NCBI GenBank assembly: GCA_036521075.1
Contig: DATDIL010000031.1
Coordinates: 23,221-87,220, forward strand
DNA from: DAIDKA01 sp036521075
GTDB lineage: Bacteria > Pseudomonadota > Gammaproteobacteria > Steroidobacterales > Steroidobacteraceae
DNA length: 64,000 nt
Reading direction: 5' to 3'
Numbering within the stretch: the first letter of the stretch is position 1; every line of letters starts with the position of its first letter. This document shows, in pieces, positions 51,901 to 60,085 of the stretch. The notes beneath the pieces are model-generated. The model saw only the letters and a program-made list of their open reading frames with translations, made no database searches and had not been told where the DNA came from. Made by a program: the position numbers and the translations under genes.

Positions 51901-52921
51901 TGGGCACGCCCGGTGCCGTGGCGCCCACCAGCCGCGCCTGCGCGTTGAGATCTCCGCCGTGAGCCGCGAGGGAAGCATTGAGCGTCCTGATCGATATGTT
52001 ACCTGGCAGCTGCAGCCCTTGCGCCTGGACTTCCCCGGCCGCCATGGCCGTGGCCAGCGTGCCGTGCCAGTTGCCGCGCACATGCAGTTGTTGCCAGGAA
52101 AGATCGGTACGCGGCGCCATCGCGGTAGCGTCCGCGGCGTATTCGAGGTTCGCGGACGCATGGACCAGGTCCACGACACCCGTCGCATGGGCATGCAGGT
52201 CGCCCAGGTCGACGTGCAGGTTGACGTGCTCGGCCTGCCGCGGGCCGGTGAGATCGCCCGACATCACCACATCCCCGATGGCGGGAACTCCTGCCAGGCC
52301 TGCGAGTGGTCCATGACCCGGTTCGCGCAGGCGAAAGGCGCCGTCCATGCGTGTTCGATCAAAGGCCAGCTGCACGGAGTAGGTGCCCGCCCCGTCCAGC
52401 CGGGTCGCCGCAACGGCCAGCTGCATATCGGTGAGGCTGCGCAAGTGCGCGCTGGCGTGCAGGTTCAGGGTGGCGGCCGTTCCGGCGAGCGCCGCACCGA
52501 GGTTGACCGAATCGGCCGTGGCCTCGTGAACATCGATGTCCGGAATGCTGGGGCTGTGAGCACTATGTGACTGAGATACCGGCAGGCGCGACCAGTCGAT
52601 GCGCAGCGCGTGAGCGCTGTGGACGGCGACTCGCCGTTCCAGCAGGGCCCAGGGATCCCACACCGCCTCAAGGTTCCGGGCTGTGAGCCAGATGCCCTGA
52701 GCGTCTGCCAGCTGCAGTTTCCGTAACGTGGGCCGATCCGGCAGCTGCCCGCCCAACCCCTGCAAACGCACATGGTTGCTCGTGAGATAGGCCACCAGCG
52801 ACTCGATGTGCTGTCGGCCCCACACGGTATTGCCCACCGTCAGCAGCGCACCCAACAACAACGCGACCAGCAGCACGGGCACTGCGGCAACGATCAGCGT
52901 GATGCGCAACCCGCGAGCCAT
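48971..52921 (-). CDS. tamB: translocation and assembly module inner-membrane component TamB
   Basis: 1316 residues. One N-terminal membrane anchor (RGLRITLIVAAVPVLLVALLL, about 3-28) and then a very long beta-helical repeat with hundreds of short strands. The C-terminal DUF490 domain (about 950-1316) ends GLSYRFEY. TamB spans the periplasm, with TamA, and helps outer-membrane proteins or lipid transport. The ATG overlaps the tamA TGA by one base (TGATG), so the two are co-translated. The length matches the family. Confidence 0.95.
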   Translation of the reverse strand: MARGLRITLIVAAVPVLLVALLLGALLTVGNTVWGRQHIESLVAYLTSNHVRLQGLGGQLPDRPTLRKLQLADAQGIWLTARNLEAVWDPWALLERRVAVHSAHALRIDWSRLPVSQSHSAHSPSIPDIDVHEATADSVNLGAALAGTAATLNLHASAHLRSLTDMQLAVAATRLDGAGTYSVQLAFDRTRMDGAFRLREPGHGPLAGLAGVPAIGDVVMSGDLTGPRQAEHVNLHVDLGDLHAHATGVVDLVHASANLEYAADATAMAPRTDLSWQQLHVRGNWHGTLATAMAAGEVQAQGLQLPGNISIRTLNASLAAHGGDLNAQARLVGATAPGVPSGLFAAAPLVAQGSIQLAQATRPFELRVSHPSLNLHAKGRAAGAAAVDADIEAPDVAPLLQALQLGLSGPLRLHASAQRGGSEIKLRVIANGNLDSSLAALHGWLRGPETADIRATYQPSGVTIADAVLGNKALSLAGSGRLSAPARAGAPWNVAAKTHATVADLSILLPTLSGQASIRAQLSGSTAALRTAGDVQATLAVHGSAAGAVLGKFDVSGLPHTPQGEVSVRGSLAGQPVTLQAQAQLHPGDSIHIDVPQADWQSLHAQGNLTLGLMDLDRSQGQFKWSIADLSDLNQLLGQRLAGQLSGALNLVPAGKDAGAANTSLRVSGEGLQIGAQKFSATLTGSGPLHALQLTLAAQASLLGKPASLKAQGQLQGRQQSVTVTAASATVYAVDLKLEQPALLDFAHGLAVSGLHISAADAHLQVAGEVLPELHVNAELTDATPGLIDAILPGYLDSGTLKATLQLQGSVAHPLGQLRVTGTDLRAPGDAGSLPPVELAATADLASDGVQITLHSSAGDATHMSVEGSIPWSGPLDVKATGNVDLARFNPVLESTGRRISGKIDVNAQVAGTLQVPTVKGSVQLHNGTVHDYRHGVDLTDIEGVLEGTQNQLRITQLKAHAATGTITVTGTLGVLQGGWPVDLKLTARNAQPFSSSIVSGNVNADLTLTGTALHELTLAGSVLVNKATVEIPNNFPPNVAVLDVRRPGRVVTPPASGPAININVSVNAPRQILVRGRGLDAELGGSLKIAGNFRSPTIDGGFDMQRGLFTLAGSRLNFSSGRVSFTGADITGKIDPTLDFTAQTTTVDTTVTLHITGVADAPQFELTSVPQLPQDEILARLLFGESAGQLTALQAAQIGAALVTLTGVGTGVNPLVAIQKHLGLDRLTVGSNDTGVPGSTQNNGATIEAGRYVTSRIFVDVKQNTTGATQLQVAVDLTSKLKLQTQVGTGTATVQGTTPDNDPGSSVGLSYRFEY

Positions 52922-54915
52922 CAGAAGGCCTGTCCCAGTCCAATATATAGTTCGAAATGAGCATTGTTCGGCGGCGGCAACAAGTGCATGGGAAAAGCGA
53001 CATCCAGCCGCAGCGGTCCAATGGGCGTGTAGTATCGCACCCCGGTGCCCAGGCCGATGGCGTACTGGCCGCTGAACGGCAGCGCCGTCTGCCCGACGCG
53101 CCCGGCGTCGGCGAACACTGCAAATCCATATTCACGCCCGACCCGTTGCCGCAACTCGACACTGGCCGCATCGACCGCGACGCCGCCTATCGGCGTATTT
53201 ATCGAGAAGTGCGGACCGAGCATCGATTGGGCAACCGCCGGTGGGGTGTCGGCGTACTGCGGGTCGGAGAACTGCGGGCCGACCGACTGAAACGCGTAGC
53301 CGCGCACCGTGCCGCTGCCCCCCGCATAGAATCGCTGATCCGGCGGCAGGCCAGTGACAGCGGCCCCCTGCGCATAACCATATAGAGCGTGTAGCGCAAT
53401 GACAGTTCGGCCAGGATCCGTCAACGATAAGTCATGCAGGTCCAGGTAGGTCGAGGCGCGGATCTGGGTGATGACATAAGTGCTATTGGGCCCGACGGAC
53501 AGTGTCGGCGACACCGTCAGCGCTGCGCGGATCCCATGGGTGGGATCGAATATGGGCGAAGACAGATCGGTAGAGTCGTAGCGCAGGCTCAAGGGAATGG
53601 CGACCAGCGCGTAAGAAAAGACGCTCTTATCTGGGCCATCAATGACAAATAATTCCTGCGGCTGGAAGATCTGGTCCTCCGTGGCCGTGATTCCGACACT
53701 GCCGCTCCAGACCTTGGACAAATTGCGCGTGAGCGTGATGCCCGCGGTCTCCGCCGTCTGGTTATATACCAACAGCGACTGCTTGATCGCAGTGAGCGAG
53801 AACTGCAGTGTTTGCTGCGAATTCAGGAATTCCGGGATAGCCAGCCGCGCCCCGGTGTCATAGCCCACGCCGTTGGTGGCGCTGCCACTCAGATTGATGA
53901 CCGACGCATTGAGAGTGAGCAGTTCGGCGTGGCCGAACAGGTTGTTATCCGACCAGGTCACGCCGAAACTGCCGCCCAAGTCGGTGGAATAGCGCGGTTC
54001 AAGGACTACTGCATGACGCTTGCGTTCGGTCACGCGGAAGGTCACGGGCACCGACCCGTCGGGGTCGGGCGCCGTCGCGGTGCTGACACCCACGGTACCG
54101 AAGACCCCCATGGCCAGCAGATTGCGCCGCGCCTTGTCAATCGCCTCGGCGCTGTACGGGTCGCCGGTGTGCATGCCCAGCCGCGAGAGCACACTCGAGC
54201 GACGGGTGCGCTGCAGTCCGGTGATCTCTATGGTGCCAAAGCGTGCGGTCTTGCCCGTGGTCACTGTATAGCTCACATCCAGTTCGCGCGCGTCCGGTCG
54301 TTCATCGGCGAGCGGTCCCTCCACTTTGGCAAATGCGTAGCCTTTGTCCCGGAGCGCCCGCAGCAGGCGCGTACCGGCATTGATCACATCAGCGGCGACC
54401 GCGGGCTGCCCGGTGTGCAGATCCAGCAGCTCGCGCATGGCCGCCGGCAGGTCCCCCGCGAGCGTGATCTGGCCCAGGTGATACAGTGGACCTGGAACGT
54501 ATGACACCAGCACCGTGGCGTCCTTGCCCGCCGGCAACGCCGCCAGCTTGTCAGCGAGGTCGGCACTGGTCAGCGGATCGCCATCGATGGTGGCGGTGAC
54601 GGCGCTTTGATAGTAGCCGTAGCTCTCCAGCACGGTCTTCAGTCGCACCGTATCGCTGCGAGCGCGCAGGATGAGGGCCAGGGGACTGACTGGCGCGGAC
54701 TTACGCAGGCTTACCAGGTCCGAGCTGGCCGCGATCGTGGCGCCAATTTCTTTCGACACCGGCCCCTCCAGCCGCACTTTGTAACTTTGCGGATCAGCCG
54801 CCCAGGCCGGTAGCGCCAGGCTCGCCGCCAACGCCACCCACACACCGACCAGTGCGGCCCGGCGGCCGGTTTTTTTCGAGTTTGCGGACAGGGGCGAGGC
54901 TGCCGGGGATTTCAA
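52921..54915 (-). CDS. tamA: outer-membrane translocation and assembly protein TamA
   Basis: 664 residues from TTG 54915. A signal peptide (VALAASLALPAWAA, ending near 40) precedes three POTRA domains (about 45-290) and a 16-strand Omp85 barrel. Typical barrel features are AGGSGTVRGYAFQS near the substrate-facing seam and the ending ELYIGLGQAF. The start is uncertain: no strong ribosome site is seen, and translation may be coupled to the transketolase stop 7 bp upstream. Partner tamB follows directly. Confidence 0.92.
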   Translation of the reverse strand: MKSPAASPLSANSKKTGRRAALVGVWVALAASLALPAWAADPQSYKVRLEGPVSKEIGATIAASSDLVSLRKSAPVSPLALILRARSDTVRLKTVLESYGYYQSAVTATIDGDPLTSADLADKLAALPAGKDATVLVSYVPGPLYHLGQITLAGDLPAAMRELLDLHTGQPAVAADVINAGTRLLRALRDKGYAFAKVEGPLADERPDARELDVSYTVTTGKTARFGTIEITGLQRTRRSSVLSRLGMHTGDPYSAEAIDKARRNLLAMGVFGTVGVSTATAPDPDGSVPVTFRVTERKRHAVVLEPRYSTDLGGSFGVTWSDNNLFGHAELLTLNASVINLSGSATNGVGYDTGARLAIPEFLNSQQTLQFSLTAIKQSLLVYNQTAETAGITLTRNLSKVWSGSVGITATEDQIFQPQELFVIDGPDKSVFSYALVAIPLSLRYDSTDLSSPIFDPTHGIRAALTVSPTLSVGPNSTYVITQIRASTYLDLHDLSLTDPGRTVIALHALYGYAQGAAVTGLPPDQRFYAGGSGTVRGYAFQSVGPQFSDPQYADTPPAVAQSMLGPHFSINTPIGGVAVDAASVELRQRVGREYGFAVFADAGRVGQTALPFSGQYAIGLGTGVRYYTPIGPLRLDVAFPMHLLPPPNNAHFELYIGLGQAF

Positions 54916-54922
54916 TCGCGGA

Positions 54923-56836
54923 TCAGGCGAGCGCCTTGACGGCCGCCTGGATACCCGCCGAATCCAGCCCCTGGTAACCGATCTGCTGCCATAGCCCGCC
55001 ACATCCTTCTCGATATACACCCAGGTGGTTGTAACGCCCCTTGAAGCCAACCTGCAACAGCTGCGTGCCGAAGCGGCCGCCCAGACCGGTTCTAACGTTC
55101 CAGCCTTCCGTGAAGAGTACAAAAGGCGCCACGGCCAATTTGCTCATCATGGCTTTGTCGATGATGTTCAGCGCGGCCTTGTTGACCAGTCCCACCTGGA
55201 TGCCTTGCTCGTGCAGATTGAGCAGTGCATCCAGCGCCCGGTATACCGTCTCCCCGGTTGCCACGATGTAACCACCCCGCGCAGGGGCCTCGCGCACCAC
55301 GGTGTCGACATCCGGATCAAAGGGCTTGCCGGCATACAGCGGCTTGCCTTGCGGGTCGAGGATGTCCGGCACGGCCGCGCGGGTGCTGAACAGGAAACGC
55401 AGACCCGGGTCATGGAAGATGCGCTTCACGCAGGCCGCGAACTGATGCTGATCGGCGGGGAAATACAGGCGCGTCGTGTCCGGCCCATGCAGCGGTTCGA
55501 CACCACCGTCCGCGAGCATGCTGTTGATGCCGAAATGACAGGTGTTGTCCGCCATGTCATCCACACCGCTGTGGCTGAAGTGCGCCAGGACATTGGAGAA
55601 GTTCAGGCGCGCCATGGTAACTTCACTCATGACCATCTCGAGGAACGCACTGAAGGTCCCGAAGATGCCCTGTTTGCCCGCGCAGTGGCCGAAGCCGGCC
55701 GCGGCGGAGAAGTTGCCGCGCTCCATGATGCCGCCGCGCACGAACACTTCCGGGTGTGCCTTGCGGATATGGTGCAGGCCGCAGGACCCCTCCAGGTCGC
55801 AGTCGAAGACCCGTACGCTGGCCACGCGCTGTTCGGTCGTCATGCCATCAAGAATGCCGTTGATGATCTTGCCGAAGTCATCGCGATTCTTGCCCACGCC
55901 GCTGGAGCCGCGGAAGGTCAACGGCGACTTGTCGGGCACCGCGGCTTTGATCATGGCGATGGCGTTCTCGTAGCCGCCGCGCTGCTGCAGGTAATTGATC
56001 GCGGTATCCGCCTTCAGCACCTCATGAGCATGGGCACTGCCCTCGGCACCGGCGATCCCGGCCGCCATCGGCCGCTTGATGATCAGCGCATGCGGGCGCG
56101 TGTCGCTGAAGGCGCGGCACAGGTCCACGTACAGTGCATCCAGGTCCTCGCCCATCGTCGTTTCGGCGGTAAGGCCATAGCCATTGAGGGTGCGCGACAG
56201 GTCGTAGCCCGGCAGGTACTCCTGCGGGTGGCCGGAAATGGTGACGTTGTTGTCATCGACCAGGACCTTGATGTTCAGCTGCTGCGCCACGGCCAGGCGC
56301 GCCGCCTCAGCATCATCGCCCTCCATCTGACTGCCGTCGGAACCCAGCAGCACCACGGCCTTGCCCGGATTGGCCATCGCGACGCCATTGCAGAACGCCC
56401 ACAGGTGTCCGAGGCGCCCGGAACTGAACTGAACACCCGGCGTCACCCCCTTCTCCGGATGTCCCGGCAACCCGGCGTTGAACTCCCGGTAATGCAGCAG
56501 TCGCTCGGCGGGCATGTGGCCGTCGAGAACCGACAACAGGTATTGAGTGGCGACGCGATGCCCGGCCTCGTCATAGAACACCGGTACGATGGGCGCGCCG
56601 CCGGCGATAAAGCCGCGGATGATCGCGACCTCGGGCACCGTGTCGTAGGCGCCGCCGGTGTGCCCCGACAGCCCCCGGGCGCCGGCCAGAGCCGTGAAGA
56701 ATACGATGGTGTCGCGCAGCAGCTGGATGTTCTGGCGCAGGCCCGCCCGTTGCTCAGCGGTCAAACTGTTGACAGCCGGATCGAGCTTCACGGGCAGGAG
56801 CTTACCGAGGTCGATCGGAAACTTTTCGGTGGTCAT
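54923..56836 (-). CDS. divergent transketolase family protein
   Basis: 637 residues. The thiamine-diphosphate domain has GSDGSQMEGDDAEAARLAV and VLVDDNNVTISGHP. The pyrimidine domain has GIMERGNFSAAAGFG, holding the catalytic Glu, and HFSHSGVDDMADN. The N-terminus has GLSGHTGGAYDTVPE instead of the usual GHPGxPMG loop, and REHAM is missing, so it is not a standard TktA. The sugar substrate is unclear. ATG 56836 follows a weak site. It is between mltA and tamA in a minus-strand run. Confidence 0.85.
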   Translation of the reverse strand: MTTEKFPIDLGKLLPVKLDPAVNSLTAEQRAGLRQNIQLLRDTIVFFTALAGARGLSGHTGGAYDTVPEVAIIRGFIAGGAPIVPVFYDEAGHRVATQYLLSVLDGHMPAERLLHYREFNAGLPGHPEKGVTPGVQFSSGRLGHLWAFCNGVAMANPGKAVVLLGSDGSQMEGDDAEAARLAVAQQLNIKVLVDDNNVTISGHPQEYLPGYDLSRTLNGYGLTAETTMGEDLDALYVDLCRAFSDTRPHALIIKRPMAAGIAGAEGSAHAHEVLKADTAINYLQQRGGYENAIAMIKAAVPDKSPLTFRGSSGVGKNRDDFGKIINGILDGMTTEQRVASVRVFDCDLEGSCGLHHIRKAHPEVFVRGGIMERGNFSAAAGFGHCAGKQGIFGTFSAFLEMVMSEVTMARLNFSNVLAHFSHSGVDDMADNTCHFGINSMLADGGVEPLHGPDTTRLYFPADQHQFAACVKRIFHDPGLRFLFSTRAAVPDILDPQGKPLYAGKPFDPDVDTVVREAPARGGYIVATGETVYRALDALLNLHEQGIQVGLVNKAALNIIDKAMMSKLAVAPFVLFTEGWNVRTGLGGRFGTQLLQVGFKGRYNHLGVYREGCGGLWQQIGYQGLDSAGIQAAVKALA

Positions 56837-56998
56837 GATTAAGTGGCTATTCGAGATAATTGATGGAGTTGGAATTGGCCTAAGCATAACCCACGAGCAG
56901 GCGGCGCGTTCGCGTCGACCTGTTTTATGCTGGACTGTCAACGCCGTGAAACTCGGACGTAGCGGCGGCCTTGACCGCCAAAGACTGATCGATCTGCC

Positions 56999-58186
56999 TC
57001 ACTTCGGCAAAATCTGCCTGGCGCTCTGAAAGGGTACGTCGCGCGGCCACAGCAGCCACATGCTGAACTGGGCGCGCAGATTGCCGGCCAGGTCGGCAGC
57101 CGCCTCGCCCGTGCCGCAAAAAAAATCGGCACGCGGCGCGCCGCTGATTGCCCCTCCCGTGTCCTGCGCAACCACCAGCCGCTGCAGGGGTGTCGCGTCG
57201 CGCGTCGCCAGGTACACCGGGCTACCCAGGGGAATGAAGTCAGGATCGACGGCAATCGAGCGACCCGCGGTCAGTGCTACGCCCTGCGCGCCGCGCGGCC
57301 CCAGCCCCGGATCGCCAAGCGGCTGCTCCTGGAAGAACACCACGCTGGGATTTGAGTCGAGTACTTCACGCAGCCGATCAGGATGCGCGGCCAGCCAGGT
57401 CCTGATACCCGGCATGCTCGCCTGCGCCACGGTCAATTGCTGTTGATTCACCAGATAGCGCCCGATCGAGCGATAGGGCTGTCCATTCTGGTCGGCGTAG
57501 CCCAGCCGGATGATCGTGCCATCCTCGAGCTGAATGCGACCGGAACCTTGTACTTCGAGCAGGAACGCATCCAGCGCGCTGTCCACCCAGACGATTTCAT
57601 GGCCCTGCAATGCAGGATCCGCCGGCAGTTGCGCGCGTGAGTAATACGGCACGACGGTCTTGCCTACCAGCCGTCCGCGCACGCGCCTGCCCTTGAGCTG
57701 CGGGATGATCGCACCCAGGTCCACCGTCAGCAGGTCATCCGGGGGTGAATACAGCGGCGTATCAAAGCCTGGCTGGCGCACGCGCGAGCCGCGCAACTGC
57801 GGCTCGTAGTACCCCGTCAGCAGGCCGGTGGTTTGAGCCGCGGCCGCCGTGGGGCCGGTACGGATGACCCGCAGCGGTTGAAAATGGCTGATGAAGAAGG
57901 CGCGGATCTGGCGATCGGAAGCCGGTGCAAGTTGCGCGATCGCGGCACAAACCTCATTCCAGTCCGCCCGGGTGTGGACGCGGCAGCTGGACAGCACCGC
58001 AGGCCAGGCCTGCATCAGTGAATCGTTCTCCCAGCCGGGAAGATCGCTCCAGCGCGCCGCGATATACGCAACCTGCTGCGCTGCGCCGCGCTGCAATGTC
58101 TGGTGCGGCGGCGTCCGACAGCCTGCGAGCAGCGCCAGCAGACCCGCCGCCACGACGAGCGGCCCGCGCGGGCCTGGCGCGCTCAC
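56999..58186 (-). CDS. mltA: membrane-bound lytic murein transglycosylase A
   Basis: 395 residues. The lipobox LAGC gives lipid-modified Cys23. The MltA domain has GYYEPQL, the SGRIQLEDG loop, and VVAQDTGGAISGAPRADFF with the catalytic Asp342. The 3D domain ends LWPRDVPF. It cleaves peptidoglycan to 1,6-anhydro muropeptides at the outer membrane. GTG 58186 is the start; the single-haem gene ends 10 bp upstream, so the two are co-transcribed. Confidence 0.95.
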   Translation of the reverse strand: MSAPGPRGPLVVAAGLLALLAGCRTPPHQTLQRGAAQQVAYIAARWSDLPGWENDSLMQAWPAVLSSCRVHTRADWNEVCAAIAQLAPASDRQIRAFFISHFQPLRVIRTGPTAAAAQTTGLLTGYYEPQLRGSRVRQPGFDTPLYSPPDDLLTVDLGAIIPQLKGRRVRGRLVGKTVVPYYSRAQLPADPALQGHEIVWVDSALDAFLLEVQGSGRIQLEDGTIIRLGYADQNGQPYRSIGRYLVNQQQLTVAQASMPGIRTWLAAHPDRLREVLDSNPSVVFFQEQPLGDPGLGPRGAQGVALTAGRSIAVDPDFIPLGSPVYLATRDATPLQRLVVAQDTGGAISGAPRADFFCGTGEAAADLAGNLRAQFSMWLLWPRDVPFQSARQILPK

Positions 58187-58196
58187 GGCTGATGGC

Positions 58197-59561
58197 TCAC
58201 TTGGCGGCGGCCGGATGCCTGGCCAGGTATTGCGCGAACGCCGGTTTGGTCGCCGTCAGCACCTGCAGCGTATCGCGCCGATCGGCGGCACTCATGAACG
58301 CGTAGCTCGCGGACGTGTCGCGGCCCTGCAGCACCGCGGCGAACTTGCCGAAGACATAGTCGCGCGCATAATCCGGCAACGCGTCGAATGATGGCGTGTA
58401 CACCAGGTAGCTGAGTGGATAACGGAACAATCGGGTCCTCAGATCCAGATCGCGCAGCGAGCGGTTCTGCGCATCCTTGATGCCCTGCCTCTGGAACCAG
58501 GCAGCGAACCCGGAATTGCCCCGGATAGTATCGATGAAGGGCGCCGCATCCCCGAACAGCATGGCCTTCGCCAGCGCATCCAGATACTCATGCAAGTCGG
58601 CGCTGGTCTTCGCCGACAGGGCGGCGGACTGTTGCCCGACCCGGGCCAGCGCGTTGCGAACCTCGAAATTCGCCCGTGTCAGCAGGTTCTGCACGGTCAC
58701 CTGATGCTGCAGAACCAGCAACGCCACGACATCGCTCTTGTCGGTCAGGTATGCCTTGGTGTCGAACAAGCCGTCGAGCGTATCGATGTTTTCTCGGCGC
58801 ACGCTGTCGAGCTTCACCAGTTCCTGCACGTCCTTGACCAGGATGTTGCCGACGTGCTTCTGCTTGCCGGTCTGCCCGGTGACATACCAGCCACCCCAGC
58901 GCGACTCCATGGGTGTCTCATCGGTGGTGAGGATATTGTCCTCATGGGTGAGCTGATCGCCCCGGATGTTCACGTAGGAGGACATCAGCAAGAAGCGCGG
59001 CACACCGCCGCCGGACAGTTCATAGGTGTCGTGACAGGCCAGACAGGTCAATGTCTGGCGCTGCAGCTGCGGCGCCGCGACCTCGCGGTTCGGCAGAATA
59101 TAAAATACCTGTCCCAGCTCACTGTCCATGGTGCCCAGTTCCAGGTTCCGCGAGCCCTGCACGTAGCCCACGTAGGTATCCGCGTCGAAATAAAGGGCGC
59201 GCGGCGTTGCGGCAGAGATGGCGCCGGTTTGCAGGCTGGTCTTTGAATACACCAGCGCCTGGGAGCTTGCATCGATGTGCAACGCCGCAAGCAGCGAGTC
59301 CAGATAGCCGCGCGGCGCGGCGTACGTCAACTTCACCTCACCGGCGGCCAGACGCTGCTCAAGATGCGCGATCGCATTGTGCGTTGGCATGCGCTCGTAA
59401 TGTATGACCGGATATTCCTTGTCATACGGCAACTTGGTGGGAGGCGCCTGCACAAAGGGGTTCGACGTCTCCTCGGCGGCGTTGGACTGCGCCAACGCCG
59501 AAGTGATGTTCACGAGCGCAAGCGTCAAAGTAAGACCCGTTAATGCCAACCGATTGCTCAT
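58197..59561 (-). CDS. exported protein with one CxxCH haem motif, function unknown
   Basis: 454 residues. A signal peptide (about 1-25, ending ALAQSN) is followed by a long domain with a single CLACH motif (173-177). The flanks are LQRQTLTCLACHDTY and SGGGVPRFLLMSSYVNIRG, and a WGGWYVTGQTG motif lies downstream. No other haem motif is present. Similar sequences seem to be widespread uncharacterised proteins; I know of no assigned function. The haem would be attached by the Ccm system in this window. ATG 59561 follows AGGC at a distance. It is 4 bp after the membrane gene. Confidence 0.6.
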   Translation of the reverse strand: MSNRLALTGLTLTLALVNITSALAQSNAAEETSNPFVQAPPTKLPYDKEYPVIHYERMPTHNAIAHLEQRLAAGEVKLTYAAPRGYLDSLLAALHIDASSQALVYSKTSLQTGAISAATPRALYFDADTYVGYVQGSRNLELGTMDSELGQVFYILPNREVAAPQLQRQTLTCLACHDTYELSGGGVPRFLLMSSYVNIRGDQLTHEDNILTTDETPMESRWGGWYVTGQTGKQKHVGNILVKDVQELVKLDSVRRENIDTLDGLFDTKAYLTDKSDVVALLVLQHQVTVQNLLTRANFEVRNALARVGQQSAALSAKTSADLHEYLDALAKAMLFGDAAPFIDTIRGNSGFAAWFQRQGIKDAQNRSLRDLDLRTRLFRYPLSYLVYTPSFDALPDYARDYVFGKFAAVLQGRDTSASYAFMSAADRRDTLQVLTATKPAFAQYLARHPAAAK

Positions 59562-59565
59562 TAGT

Positions 59566-60003
59566 TTAAGCCTCCTGCGCACCTGACTGAAGCTGCTTGC
59601 GGAACAGCCGCGCCGCGACATAGCAGCCGATGATCATGCCGATGCCGAACGCCGGCAGGACCGCATGGGGCAAGCGTAGAGGCTGGCCGAAGCGCAGATC
59701 CCGACCCGCGACACCCAGTCCGGCCGCGGCAAAAACAAACCCGACCATATGAAAGAACTGCATGGGATCACGCAGCGTCAATGGATTGCGCCGCCACGAG
59801 GGAAAATGCCAAACCGGCTTGTTGCGTGGATTGAGCCGCTGCGCCCACACCACTACGGGAACGGCGATTACCCCGTATGCGAGCATCCCGACCAGCAGCA
59901 GTGCGGAAACCGGGTGCGCCGGCAGCCAGTTATCACCACTCATGGCCCCCTGTGCGGCCGCCAGAACCAGCACCACCACACGCACGATTACCCATTTGTT
60001 CAT
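59566..60003 (-). CDS. small membrane protein, possible partner of the haem protein
   Basis: 145 residues, about four helices (5-22, 35-57, 87-105, 115-135). A cytosolic loop between helices 2 and 3 is rich in Arg, Pro and Trp (NPRNKPVWHFPSWRRNP). I recognise no family. The 4-bp gap to the haem-protein gene suggests one operon and perhaps a shared function as membrane anchor. ATG 60003 is chosen over a longer frame that reads into the peptidase promoter. Divergent from the M16 gene by 82 bp. Confidence 0.55.
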   Translation of the reverse strand: MNKWVIVRVVVLVLAAAQGAMSGDNWLPAHPVSALLLVGMLAYGVIAVPVVVWAQRLNPRNKPVWHFPSWRRNPLTLRDPMQFFHMVGFVFAAAGLGVAGRDLRFGQPLRLPHAVLPAFGIGMIIGCYVAARLFRKQLQSGAQEA

Positions 60004-60085
60004 GGGCCTTAGGATAATCGACCCCTCATGGTTTGTCCGATACCGGGCGAGTATCCTTCGCCTGTTGACCCTCAAGAGGTTCCTC

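Noticed and set aside
52921..55122. Longer TamA start at 55122
   Set aside because: The extra 69 residues run inside the transketolase-like gene and are Arg/Ser-rich. The signal peptide lies after TTG 54915.
55025..56842. 605-codon plus-strand frame opposite the transketolase-like gene
   Set aside because: A shadow of the minus-strand gene; no domain, repetitive Arg/Val/Glu composition and no ribosome site.
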